From: Symmetrospora coprosmae
Taxonomy: Eukaryota; Basidiomycota; Cystobasidiomycetes; Symmetrosporaceae
NCBI GenBank assembly: GCA_008802785.1
Contig: VUYT01000012.1
Span: 124,001 to 188,000, forward strand
Reading direction: 5' to 3'
Length of the DNA stretch: 64,000 nucleotides
Of this stretch, positions 1 to 9,259 are shown one piece after another. The position numbers and the translations under genes were made by a program. Below the pieces are notes generated by a model, which made no database searches, was not told the origin of the DNA, and saw only the letters and a list, made by a program, of their open reading frames with translations. How positions within the stretch are numbered: position 1 is the first letter of the stretch; each line of letters starts with the position of its first letter.

Positions 1-1532
1 CCCCACGGCAGGGAGCTGCGCATCGTGTTGACAAGCGTTGCAAAGAGCTCGGTCATCTTTGTTGTCGGCAGGAAGATGATGGCCTTGCCGCCCTCAGGGT
101 GCAAGAGCGCATCCTGAGCGAGCAGGCGGAAGACGTGGGGAATCTGCTCGGATGCAGAGGACAGCACGGTGTGGTACTGTGGGATGTGAATGTGCGAGTT
201 GGATTCGTTCTTCGGTACGCAGTCGATGAAGGCGTGTTCCGGCTTGAGCGTTTTCCGCGCAATCTGCCGGACTTCCGGCGAAACGGTAGCGGAGAAGAGG
301 AAAGTTTGTCGCTCTGTCTTGGGCGGCAGAAGCTCTACAATGTCGTTAATGGCGTCCTTGAAGCCCATGTCGAGGAGCGTGTCGGCTTCATCGAGGATGA
401 GCATCTTGGCCTGAGAAAGGAACGGTCGCATCGAGCGCTCCTGCAGCATGTCGTACATCCGGCCAGGAGTGGCGACGACGATGTCCCTGCGGGCGCGAGC
501 AAAGTCGCGCATCTGGCGATCCTTCGAGGCGCCACCAATGAACAGCTGCACGCCCCAGTCCTTCATGTGGTGCGTCGCTCGGACAGCCTCTCCGGCAATC
601 TGGGCGGCAAGCTCTCGGGTGGGCGAGAGGATGATGGTGCCAACCGACTCTTTTCTGTACGCTGCCATGTGACGGGATCTGCTGTTCTTGTCGGCGCTGC
701 GAGAAACACGGGATAAGAGCGCAGTTGCAAGAGCAAGGGTGGAGACTAAGTCAGCCGGGCAGCATGGAGCGACGTTGACGTGACGTATACGCACTCAGGG
801 TTGGCCAGCTTGAAGTTGCGCTCCTCCTGTTCGAGGTCCTTCACTCTCGCCTCCAGCGCCGGGACGAGGAACGCAAGGGTCTTGCCTGTTCCCGTCTTTG
901 CCTTGACGAGGAGGTCCGTTGGCATGGATCGGTAGCCTCTCCTGGGCGTGCCGTCCTCCTTCGTAGTGACACCAGTCTCCTGCTTGGCTGCGTCCGGTGA
1001 TGTACCCCGTGCAGTTGGTGCTGCGATTTCTGGCAGCAGACCAAGGACGGCCTCCTGGACTGCGGACATCTTTTCAAAGTTGAATGGCTTCTCGGTGAGT
1101 GCCTTGAAGATGGGGTAGTCCACGTATCCTTTCAAACTTGCGAAAGTGTCGAGAGGATGGCTCGCGATCTCTGCCTTCTCCTGACGGGTGAGCTGCGGTT
1201 GCGGTGCATCCTCCCCCTCCATGGATGCAGGCGCGTGTGCAGGCACAGAGCGAGCCTTGCCGCTGCCGGCCTTGAACATTGATGGAGGAAGGGACGAGCT
1301 TGTCGAGGGTGTCGTGGCTGCATGGTTGGAAGGGGAGGCGAAGGACGACTCGAAGCGCTGGAGGAGGGACGGGCCGGCGGCTGGAGAAGGAGTGAGCGAA
1401 CGTCAGTATCAACGTAGCTGCACGCGTATCAGATGTCAGCAAGGACGCACCGGCAGCACGGGCAACGGCGGGTCGGGTTGCAGTGCCGGTCCTGCCTCGG
1501 GCAACGCCGGTCAAGAGGCGACGAGCGAGCAT
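1..1532 (-). CDS. Mitochondrial DEAD-box RNA helicase, MSS116-like (3' part cut by window)
   Basis: ATP-dependent RNA helicase, probably acting on RNA splicing or folding in mitochondria. Exons read as 1532-1451, 1380-795 and 678-1, with a GTGCGT donor at both introns. The first 28 residues from the Met at 1532 (MLARRLLTG...) are rich in Arg, Ala and Thr with no acidic residue, as in a mitochondrial presequence. Motif I is AKTGTGKT followed by LAFLVP. The next exon gives SPTREL (Ia), TPGR (Ib), DEAD (II) and SAT (III), then the start of the second RecA lobe. The VPKNES and HTVL segments after motif III resemble the same place in yeast Mss116. The C-terminal motifs lie beyond base 1. The frame is also open upstream to 1937 through a Gln/Lys/Pro-rich stretch, so a longer N-terminus from an upstream exon is possible. 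The DEAD-box call is certain; the orthologue call is inference. Confidence 0.85.
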
Positions 1533-2139
1533 ATTTGGATCTTCGTTCTCTTTCGGCTGCTTTGCCTGCTTCTGCTTGGGCTGCTGAGGCGGTCGCTGCT
1601 GCTGCTGCTTCGCCTTGGGCTGCTGCCTGCTCGGAGCTGACTGCTGCAGCTGCTTCTGCACCTGCGACTTTGGATTCTTGGGCGGCAGTCCTTGCTGCTG
1701 CTGCTTCTTGTCCTTGGTGCTTGCTGCGCCCTTTGTAGGAGCTGGTGCAGCAGGAGCACTAATGATGGGCAGAGACGCGTCTAGACTGCGTGGATACAGT
1801 CTACAACGATTGTTGATTCGATAAGAGTGAGGTCGGGTACGGTACAGCGACACGTCGATGATGCGACAGAGTCCAAGGGGAAAAAATCGGGAAAGCGCGG
1901 TAATGGTGGCAAAATAGGGGCAGGTACGGCATCGCAAGCGATGATGGTAAGGAAAAGGCCATCTGGCCTAGATGTATGCATTGACACGATGCTCAGGACG
2001 GACTTCTACAAAGCGTCCCACGCGAAACACGCTCCGGGGCGGACAGACGGCGATCTAGACTGGGCAGCCCTGAACGCGTCAAAGGCAACCATCGAGCGCC
2101 TGCCTACGATGCTCAAGCTACCTCCCGCTTGCGCACAAT
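1533..2139. other. Gap upstream of the helicase, with a Q-rich open frame
   Basis: No separate gene is supported here. On the minus strand the helicase frame stays open from 1532 up to 1937. Between about 1540 and 1720 it encodes a Gln/Lys/Pro-rich low-complexity tract built largely of CAG codons. This is either 5' UTR or an N-terminal extension of the helicase. Confidence 0.4.
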
Positions 2140-3228
2140 CTACCTGATGACCTTGACTCGGTCCTCCAGAGGCTTGAAGTCCTTGGGGTGGGCCGGGTTC
2201 CCAGCAGGGCCGACGGGGGTGCCGAACTGGAAATGGCCGCAGCACGAGATCAGCAAGCTATGGTCTCGAAAGCAAATGGGGCGGAGACATCGTCTCAGAC
2301 GCACAGGCATGATGGCAGTGCACTTCCACGAGGTGGGGATGTCAAAGGCCTTGGAAATTGCCACGGGGATCTGCTCATTGAAGGAGAAAAAGTGCTGAAG
2401 CGAAGCACCGAGACCTTCTGCGGCGAGAGCAGTCCAGATGACCTGCGGGCGCAGTGAGATGAGTGTAGCGTCAGCACAGGAGGTTCGAAGGGGGCAGAGA
2501 GAGAGGGAATCACGTACGTATTGGTGCATGGCCGAACTGCGGGAGAAGTCATGGAAATTAACGTTGACGATGTTAGATTTTCCTTCCAGTCGTACGAAGT
2601 GCCTTCCCCTATGCGAGACTTACGTGTCCTCGGACCAGATCTTGAAGCCCTCGGCGAACATGGGCATAGCCTTGCTGATGCCGTCAATGGTCTACGAGGT
2701 GCGGATCAAAAGCCTCGACTCAGTACGATTGGAAGGCGCCTTGTCCCGTAAAGTGGGGGCACAATGTACAGCCTGATCCTCAAAGATGGCAATGCTGCCA
2801 TAGCCAGCCTTGAAGCTATTGAATTTCTGCTGGTTGGCAACCTTCTGGTCCTCGGGCTATCGATAGCAGGGTAGCGCAAGCGTGCCGAGGTCAGCGGACA
2901 ATTCGACACCAGGCTGCCAGAGAGCTTGCTCACGATGTTCTTCAAGAACTCCTCGGCAATGGTGTCCCAGGCTTTGACGGAGGCGTCGTGGAAGAAGACG
3001 ACAGCGCGAGTCGACTGGGTGTTGAAGCTCGAGGGGACGTGCTTGACAGCGGTCTGCACGATCCTATGGAAAGACGGACGTCCCCTGTCAGGTGAACTCC
3101 GCAACTCTGGCATGGTGCATACACACTCACTCGATGATGCGGTCGTCGGAAATGGGTGACTTGTTCTCGAGCCCGTAATAGGTACGTCGCTCCTCGACGG
3201 CCTTGAGAAATGCTGCAGATCCAGACAT
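2140..3228 (-). CDS. Nitroreductase family protein, FRM2/HBN1 type
   Basis: FMN-dependent nitroreductase-like oxidoreductase of the fungal Frm2/Hbn1 branch, linked in yeast to nitro-compound reduction, redox stress and fatty-acid signalling. The N-terminus has FLKAVEERRTYYGLENKSPI then SDDRIIE, typical of the family. Later exons give QTAVKHVPSSFNTQSTRAVV, the KAGYGSIAIFEDQ segment, WSEDT, then WTALAAEGLGASLQH and the C-terminal PLEDRVKVIR stop. I read seven exons. Frame-keeping joins include IIE to IVQT (exon 2 starts at 3063), FEDQA to TIDG with a weaker GTACAT donor, SAMHQY to VIWTAL, and AIMP to FGTP. Length of about 210 residues fits the family. It is probably soluble. The start at 3228 is the only Met that gives the conserved N-terminus. 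A TCACGTGA palindrome lies 140 bases upstream. Confidence 0.88.
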
Positions 3229-3576
3229 GATGGTTGGAGAGATGTATGGGAGGTGTATGCGTACGAAGATAGTGATACTAAGGAGAAAGAGAGACGACAG
3301 TGAGCAGGACAGTCGCATATGAGGGGGGAGACGCGTCAAAGGGTCCGTAGATCCGCTGAATCAGAAGTCACGTGATCCTGCTGTCAGCTTCGACTGGCAC
3401 GTCAGCATTTCAGCGGTCTCTCTCGTAATGGGACGGTCGCGGTTGTCAGCAATTGTCGTACACAAGGGGGAGTAACAGCCACGGTGAAGTCATAGATAAT
3501 GGAAAAGAGGTCAGCACTGGTGCTATGAGAGGCCATGGCGGGCAGACGTCTGGACACGGGGCGAGAGGAAGATGAA
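3229..3576. promoter_or_regulatory. Nitroreductase upstream region with a CACGTG box
   Basis: Gap between two minus-strand genes, so it holds the nitroreductase promoter. It contains the 8-base palindrome TCACGTGA at 3368-3375, the core recognised by bHLH factors such as Cbf1. Such a core is expected by chance several times in 64 kb, so function is only possible. No gene is seen. Confidence 0.35.
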
Positions 3577-4898
3577 TCAGAGCGAAGGCCACATGCATGA
3601 GGCCTGGTTGGCGCCAACGACCTGAAAGTACCATGTAAGCATATACCATCAGCTTGACTGACTGCGAGTGACGGCAAGCCAAAGGGGAACTCACCTCCGG
3701 CGTGCAGACGGTACCGCCTGCACAGTCCTCCTGAGTTGACCAGAACCACAATCCCTCCGAAGTCGGGTCGTTCTGGAAATTGTCCATGATGCAGCGCTCA
3801 ACGCGCTGACCTGTGCACCGCCTATAATCTTTCTGTTGCTGCGAGCAAGCAAGCGCCCCAAATTTGGCTACCGAGGCCTCGTCCAGAACGGAGTCCAGCA
3901 CGGTTCCGCCTTCATCGTTCTTGGGCTCGATGATTACTCTGTCTCCAAAGCGCCACTGGATGTTGTGGCGTCTTCCCGATGCGCACTGGTCCTGCAGAGA
4001 CGGCAAAGTCATGGCTACCTTAGCGCTCTTGACAACATGTGCCAGCTAATTCAGCGCCATCGACTCACCGCCGTTCCCCACTGCTTGTAGTACTCGGCAG
4101 AGGAGAAGTCCAGGCCTCTGTAGATGCAAGTCGGCCTCAGTTCCTCATCAGCCCGGCTAATCGTAAAGCGGTGTGACTGACCCGTTACAGGCCGCGCACT
4201 CGTCCCAGAGAATGTACTGCCGATGGGCATACATCAGCCAAGTGCGAACACGTGGAGCACTCTCGTATACTCACGCCACCCTGCTCTTGACCGTTCTCGA
4301 GTTTGAGGAAGATCTCGCGTCCGCAATCCGCGAAGCTACGACAATGCAGGTGCCTGCTCAGCTGCGACATAAAGGGACCGCGGAACACGCCCATCATAGG
4401 CACGACTCACTTGAATCCACCGTTCTTATAGTTGGCGGCCACGATTTGGTTGGTCCCGTACTGCTCGATCGTCTTGAGGATTGCCTTTGGCACGCTGCCT
4501 TCGCACTTGCCGTACCCGGAGGACTCGGCAAATCGCTTGACATGCTCGCCAACGCTCGGACCACAGGGACCCGTACCTCCGTCTGCATCGTAGTAGAATG
4601 TCGCATCTCTGCGAGCACAGAGACATGAGCTGAAAGTCTGTGCGAGCATTTCAAATTGCATCGAGCAGGCGCACCCGGTGAAAACCTCGGTGCTTGGTGT
4701 CTTGCCGCGCTTCGTGAGATGTGCTTCCGTGTCATGGTGATGAGCATCTTCACGAGCGTGCCTACGGGCTAGAGACGCATGGCGTGCGTGTCGCTTGAAG
4801 CCTGCTCCCTGCTGAAGGTGACTGGACATGACGACTTGGCCGCCGAGGGCAACAATGGCCAGAACGAGGGTACTAAGTGAAGTGAAAGTGGGTAGCAT
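3577..4898 (-). CDS. Secreted Cys-rich protein with His-rich pro-region, function unknown
   Basis: Family not recognised. The Met at 4898 opens a hydrophobic signal peptide (MLPTFTSLSTLVLAIVALGG). A basic, His-rich stretch follows with possible Kex2-type sites (FKR, ARR, LTKR), so a pro-region removed in the Golgi is likely. The mature part has many Cys: GCACS, SSCLC, GPCGPS, FADCGR, WDECAACNG, DQCASG, LACS, RRCTGQRVERC, QEDCAGGTVC and a last Cys close to the end. Exon 1 ends at 4411 (GTGAGT donor) and joins to the FADCGREIF exon. Further small exons carry YILWDECAAC and LDFSSAEYYKQWGT. The final exon reads VVGANQASCMWPSL and stops at 3577. The Cys pairs suggest a disulfide-rich extracellular protein, perhaps an effector or wall protein. 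It faces the CPL1-like gene across a shared promoter region. Confidence 0.72.
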
Positions 4899-5599
4899 GG
4901 TAGCTGTTAGTGGTGGAGCGCGAGATGGATGTACAGGATTGGATCGTGTGTGAAGAGAGTAGACGTGCATCCAAGCCAGAGCGGGCGGTCTCATGTCGAC
5001 GTGAGTAGCCTGAACCTACAGAAGTGGCACCCATCCGAGGACATTGCCATGCTCCCGTTCATATCGGTGTTACGTGATGCTGTTCGGAAAGCAAGCGCCA
5101 GCAGTGGGTGTCCTTTCAGCTCGGGCGAGGCGGAGATGGGGGCACGTGACGGGAATCTAGGTGGCGTTGCCGGAGAGCCGGAGAGGTCGAGCGCCCACAA
5201 CGGCGGCTTAGAGGGGGAGGAGCACAGGTTATGGCGGCTCATACGTATGAACACAAGATGCTGTTGCTGATGCTCGAGAGCTCGCCGCAACCTGATTGCG
5301 CTGTGGTGCATGCTCTTTGCTGCCCGGGCCTGGGCCCCGCCTCCTGACGCACCGGGAAAGGGGCACAGGAGACCGAGGTCGCTGCCTTTTTCGGTCGGAT
5401 CAAGAGGTGAATGAGCGTGTTGGCCCGCACAGGCACACGGGTGTTCCGCATGGTCCTCTGCTCACCTGCATGCTCTGCTTCGCTCCACTCACCTTCCTTG
5501 CCTATAAGCCTTGGCCAACACGGCCATCGTCATTTACGCGCTCTCTCGCCATTGACGTACGCTAGCAGCCGCGTGAAGGAGGGAGGACCAGCAGACATA
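4899..5599. promoter_or_regulatory. Divergent promoter region between two secreted-protein genes
   Basis: About 700 bases separate the starts of two genes for secreted Cys-rich proteins that point away from each other. A GGCACGTGAC box lies at 5141-5150. A TATA-like TATAAG lies at 5503-5508, about 92 bases before the plus-strand start. Shared control of the two genes is plausible but unproven. No gene is seen inside. Confidence 0.45.
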
Positions 5600-6374
5600 A
5601 TGAGATCCTTGCAAGTCAGTCTGGCGGCGCTGGTGCTGCTCTTGAGCTGCTTGGGCACCGCAACGAATGCCATGGACCTGCAGACAGACAAGGTGAGCGA
5701 GCGAGCGGCCTTGCCGTTCTGCGGTGGGACGGCCGACGTCACACGGCCCAAGCGCTAACAGTCGGCTGCCTCTACAGCTCAACTGTGGTCGTGTAGGCCG
5801 CATCTGCCCCGAGACGGACGGAGTTGCGTCTTGCGAAGGAGGGGTATGCAAGCTGGAGTGCCACGATGGATGGGTGCTCAAGAATGGGATCTGTGCGGAG
5901 ACCAAGGCCCACCGGAAAGGGCGGCTGCGCCAGCCTCTGTCACTCTGCCCAACAGGCGAGACGTGAGCTGCCGCGTCGTGTGCGGGCATCCGCTTGAACC
6001 ATGCGCTGATGTTGCTTTCACGGAACTCTCAAACCAGGGCCTGCCCTATTCCAGGGAGCAAGAATTTCGAGTCCTTCACGCACTCGCACAACCAGATCGC
6101 CGACTTCCTGAGCGCAAAAGGCGGATACGAGTGCATCGACACGAGCCTCTCGCTAGAGTCGTGTGGAGGCTGCGCATCGGTCGGCCAGGGCAGGGACTGC
6201 ACCGCGATACCGGGTGCTGTGGGAGTCGGATGCGGTGGTGGAGAGTGCATCATCTTCAGCTGCGAGCACGGCTATTCCCTCTCGCTGGACGGGACGGAGT
6301 GCCAGAAGAAGGCGCAACATCGAAAGCAGCACCTCGCTGCACACCTCAAGTTCCGCTCCTCGCGTGCGGTATAG
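5600..6374 (+). CDS. Secreted protein with CPL1/PriA-like domain
   Basis: Extracellular Cys-rich protein of the basidiomycete PriA/CPL1 type. In Cryptococcus, CPL1 is a secreted virulence-linked protein; the role here is unknown. The first exon has a strong signal peptide ([19 protein letters not shown]) ending near ATNA. An intron after MDLQTDK (GTGAGC to CTACAG) leads to [20 protein letters not shown], with a run of Cys typical of an EGF-like region. A second intron joins LCPTGE to TACPIPGS, restoring the family's LCP-TG-TACP signature across the splice. The domain continues with [34 protein letters not shown] and [16 protein letters not shown], then a basic tail (KKAQHRKQH) and a stop at 6374. 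Start choice: only this Met precedes the signal peptide. The domain call is firm because spacing and Cys order agree across all three exons. Confidence 0.85.
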
Positions 6375-6758
6375 AGCAGTCCGGGCGGAAGACCCTCAGC
6401 AGTATCTTTTCCATTCGCCTCTTCTCTGGACCACGCGTCCATTCGTCTTTTTGTCGTCCCTTCGTCCCCCGCGGCCAATTGTGCTGCACTCTGGATGTAC
6501 CGTACATCTGCCCAGTTGGACAACCCTCGAAAAGATCGATGAGCTGCGGTTTTGTGGCATTGTGTTGGAACAGCGCCCAGCCCGTCTTCGCGTCCGCTCG
6601 TCGCTGATAGCCAAACAAGTGACCTCCGCTCTTCCGCCCTGCTTAACATCTACAGCTCGGCGTGGCGCCTTCTTCCGCTTCTCTCCCATTCATCCTGCTT
6701 ACATCTTTGCTTCAACCTCTCACTTATCGACGATCCTATCTTGACGGGGGCCTGCAGA
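6375..6758. other. Gap between two plus-strand secreted-protein genes
   Basis: This holds the 3' end of the CPL1-like gene and the pyrimidine-rich leader of the next gene. No open frame with family support and no RNA gene are seen. Confidence 0.4.
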
Positions 6759-7436
6759 ATGCTTCGCCGACGACATCTCCTCTTCTGGCTTCCTTCGCTC
6801 GCCTTCGCCTTTCCTGCCGGACCGACAACCACGCTGCCCGCCTACACCGGCTACCCGAACATCACGCAGCTGCTGGAGGAGCAGACGCGCAGTCTCGCGC
6901 CGTACCACTCGTCTCTTGAGCGCCGCCAGATTATCGGGACGGGCCCATGCAGCACGGCCATGCAGGGCTTCACCTGCGACATGTCCGTACACGAGCAGAA
7001 CCGCTGCGTCGGGGACAGTGACAACTACTCTTATTGCATCTGTGCTGGAGCTGCGAACGGGGCAGACGCTGATGGGCTGTGGCTGTGAGCATCACGCGGC
7101 AGTCAGACTAAGTAGATCAGGACGCTGACTTCGGCTTACCCCACTGGGGACAGGAACACTGCATGGGGACCTGGCTGCGAAGCATGCGGTGCGCATCTAT
7201 GCGCATCTCTTTACCATGCAAGCCTTTGCGGCCGACTGACGCGCTTCCGTTCACCCTTCTTTCCGCCACCAGCCCAAGGCAGCAGGGGCGAGGTCTTTGA
7301 CGGGACGTGCAACGGTGCCAACGGACGACGCGGTCAGAGCATCGAAGAGATCATGGCGACGCTCACCGTCACTGTCGTCGTCGTCGAGATATCGGCCGCT
7401 CGACCTGGGCTTTCACGAGTCCGACGCTATCGATGA
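6759..7436 (+). CDS. Small secreted Cys-containing protein, function unknown
   Basis: Not recognised as a named family. The Met at 6759 begins a signal peptide (MLRRRHLLFWLPSLAFAFPA). About 30 residues later comes a dibasic site, LERR before QIIGTG, that could be a Kex2 cut. The mature part contains GPCSTAMQGFTCDMS, NRCVGDSDNYSYCICAG and then, after a GTGAGC intron joined at LWL, NTAWGPGCEACG. A third exon, entered through a CACCAG acceptor, gives GEVFDGTCNGANG and runs to a stop at 7436. Exons one and two join well in frame; the third is less certain, and another frame there stays open to 7551. Length is about 185 residues. It lies next to two other secreted Cys-rich genes, so it may belong to the same surface or effector set. 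Confidence 0.6.
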
Positions 7437-8077
7437 CTCTTCCGGAGGAGGGGCGACAGTGACGGAGGGAAGGATCTCGCAGCTGCGGCACTCGGCTGAG
7501 GACTACGGAAGCGAGTACGGTCATGATCACGACGTCACGCATGCATCATAGCGGCAGGGAGCTGGCGAGGAGAAGAGACTAGAGATGGCGGCGGGACCGC
7601 GGACTGCCTGTCACGTGACGCTTCAGGCGCGATAGAAGAGATGACCACCCATCCAAGCGAGTCTGCGGCAGTGTAGAGAACAGCGATGAGTGCAGCATGA
7701 AGATACGTACATGCAAGACCAGAGCCGACTTCCCCGTTGACTGCTTGGCCCACCCGGTCCACCTCGGCCGGTCGTCGTCAGGCACTTGCCGCCTTTACGA
7801 CGGGACCCGCACGCAGCACGATGTTGCCTGCACGGCGGCAGCGCTCTTCTCCCTCTCCCATCCCATCCAGCCTTCCACTAATACTGGCTGCTAGGCCCCC
7901 GACCCACAACGGCGTACTGCTGGTCAGATACTGTCTTTTCTGTACACGCTTCAGCGCCGGTCGCTTTCTCCATTCACTTTTGTTCTGGACGGCTGGCTCG
8001 TCCGCAGATCGCCACTCGACCCATCACTCCTCTGCACTTCACCTGAAAGCGCTCCTAGAGCAGCCTGACAACGTACA
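7437..8077. promoter_or_regulatory. Tetraspanin upstream region
   Basis: Gap of about 640 bases with no supported gene. It holds a perfect 10-base palindrome GTCACGTGAC at 7610-7619, a bHLH-type core, about 460 bases before the tetraspanin start. The last 200 bases are pyrimidine-rich, as in the leaders of other genes here. Confidence 0.35.
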
Positions 8078-9153
8078 ATGCTCAACAAGAAAGTCTTGCT
8101 CTGCTGGGCAGGCTTGGACTTCCTATACTTCGGGGCCGGGATCGTCTGCCTCTTCTTCGTATGTACGTCGGCAGTGGTTCTCGCATGAGCACAATGCCCG
8201 AAAGCGCGGATGAGTCTGACTTGATTTGAGCATCGACCATCCGCCGCTTCGCTCCATATTGATGAAGTCGGCTGGCGCGGACTCGGCGAGCCGGCGCTGG
8301 ATGCACCAGACATGTATCTCCGCCGAATCGTCGTCTCCGTGAAGGACGCCTGGGGTGAGCCGCTTCAATTTATACCTAGAGCGTCCTTCCCCGGAATGAA
8401 CTGAGCTCGCTCATATGTCATTTCTCGCGCTTAGCGGCCCTCGTCCTGGGCAGCTTGATGCTCCTCACATTCGCTTACTCGGTGCCCGCCTTCATTCTGA
8501 CGCGCAAAGCGGGCGCACGGACGACGCATCTGAGCATCCTCAACACCCTCGTCATCTTGACCGGCTGCGTTACCCTGGCCATCGGAAGCGCGGTCTGGTT
8601 CTTCACGCTCCGCCAGCGCGCAGAATTCGAAGCCATCTGGAAGGAGCAGAGCCCGGAAGGGATTATCCTCGTGCAGGACTGGCTGAAGTGCTGCGGGTAT
8701 TGGAATGCATCAAGCGAGGGCCTTTTCTCGCAGAAGACTGGGTTTTGCGGGACGGCGGAGATCGCTGCTGTGAGTGACAGGCGAAGATGCAGCGGCCTCA
8801 CGTTGACGATGCCGTCGAGGCTGAACGATGCATATCATCCCCGAATAGAACGCCACGCTCGCTACGCCATGCGTCACGCCCATCACCGCATATGCTGTAA
8901 GTGTCGGTATCTGGAGCGGCGCGCCCGTCCGAGGCAGTCCAAGCGCGGTACGGAGCCTCGAAGCTGAGTTCCGCACGCATCCTTGCCCACACAGGACAAC
9001 ACCCTGAACAACATTTTCAGCACGATATACGGCATGCTCGTGGTCCAGGTCGCCTTCTTCCTCGGCACGGCGTGCCTGCGAGTAAACAAGCTGGAAGTGG
9101 AACGCTTCCGGCGGATCGACGAGAAGCGCGGCAGTAAGGGCGGCTTCGTTTAG
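8078..9153 (+). CDS. Tetraspanin-like membrane protein
   Basis: Four-pass membrane organiser protein; fungal tetraspanins act in penetration, cell polarity and surface organisation. Exons 8078-8158, 8231-8354, 8435-8769, 8849-8896 and 8995-9153 join in frame to about 248 residues, the usual tetraspanin size. Membrane segments: residues about 8-27 (first exon), the LVLGSLMLLTFAYSVPAFIL segment, the ILNTLVILTGCVTLAIGSAV segment, and MLVVQVAFFLGTACL near the C-terminus. The large outer loop, between the third and fourth segments, carries the hallmark KCCGYW motif plus GFCG and a later TPCV, enough for two disulfides. An NAT sequon lies in this loop. The protein ends in a basic cytosolic tail (KLEVERFRRIDEKRG). 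The first two segments are separated by a longer than usual first loop. I cannot place it among Pls1, Tsp2 or Tsp3 by eye. Confidence 0.85.
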
Positions 9154-9259
9154 GTGCGAGAGTATGCAGATCATCAGATAGCAGCTCTGCTCTGTTCGGA
9201 CATCAGTAGCTACAGTGTGGCTTGTCTGCCGAGATTTCCGTCGGTCTGCCACATCAGCT

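Noticed and set aside
99-716. Plus-strand open frame of 205 codons
   Set aside because: It is the antisense shadow of the helicase core exon, which carries DEAD and SAT motifs on the minus strand.
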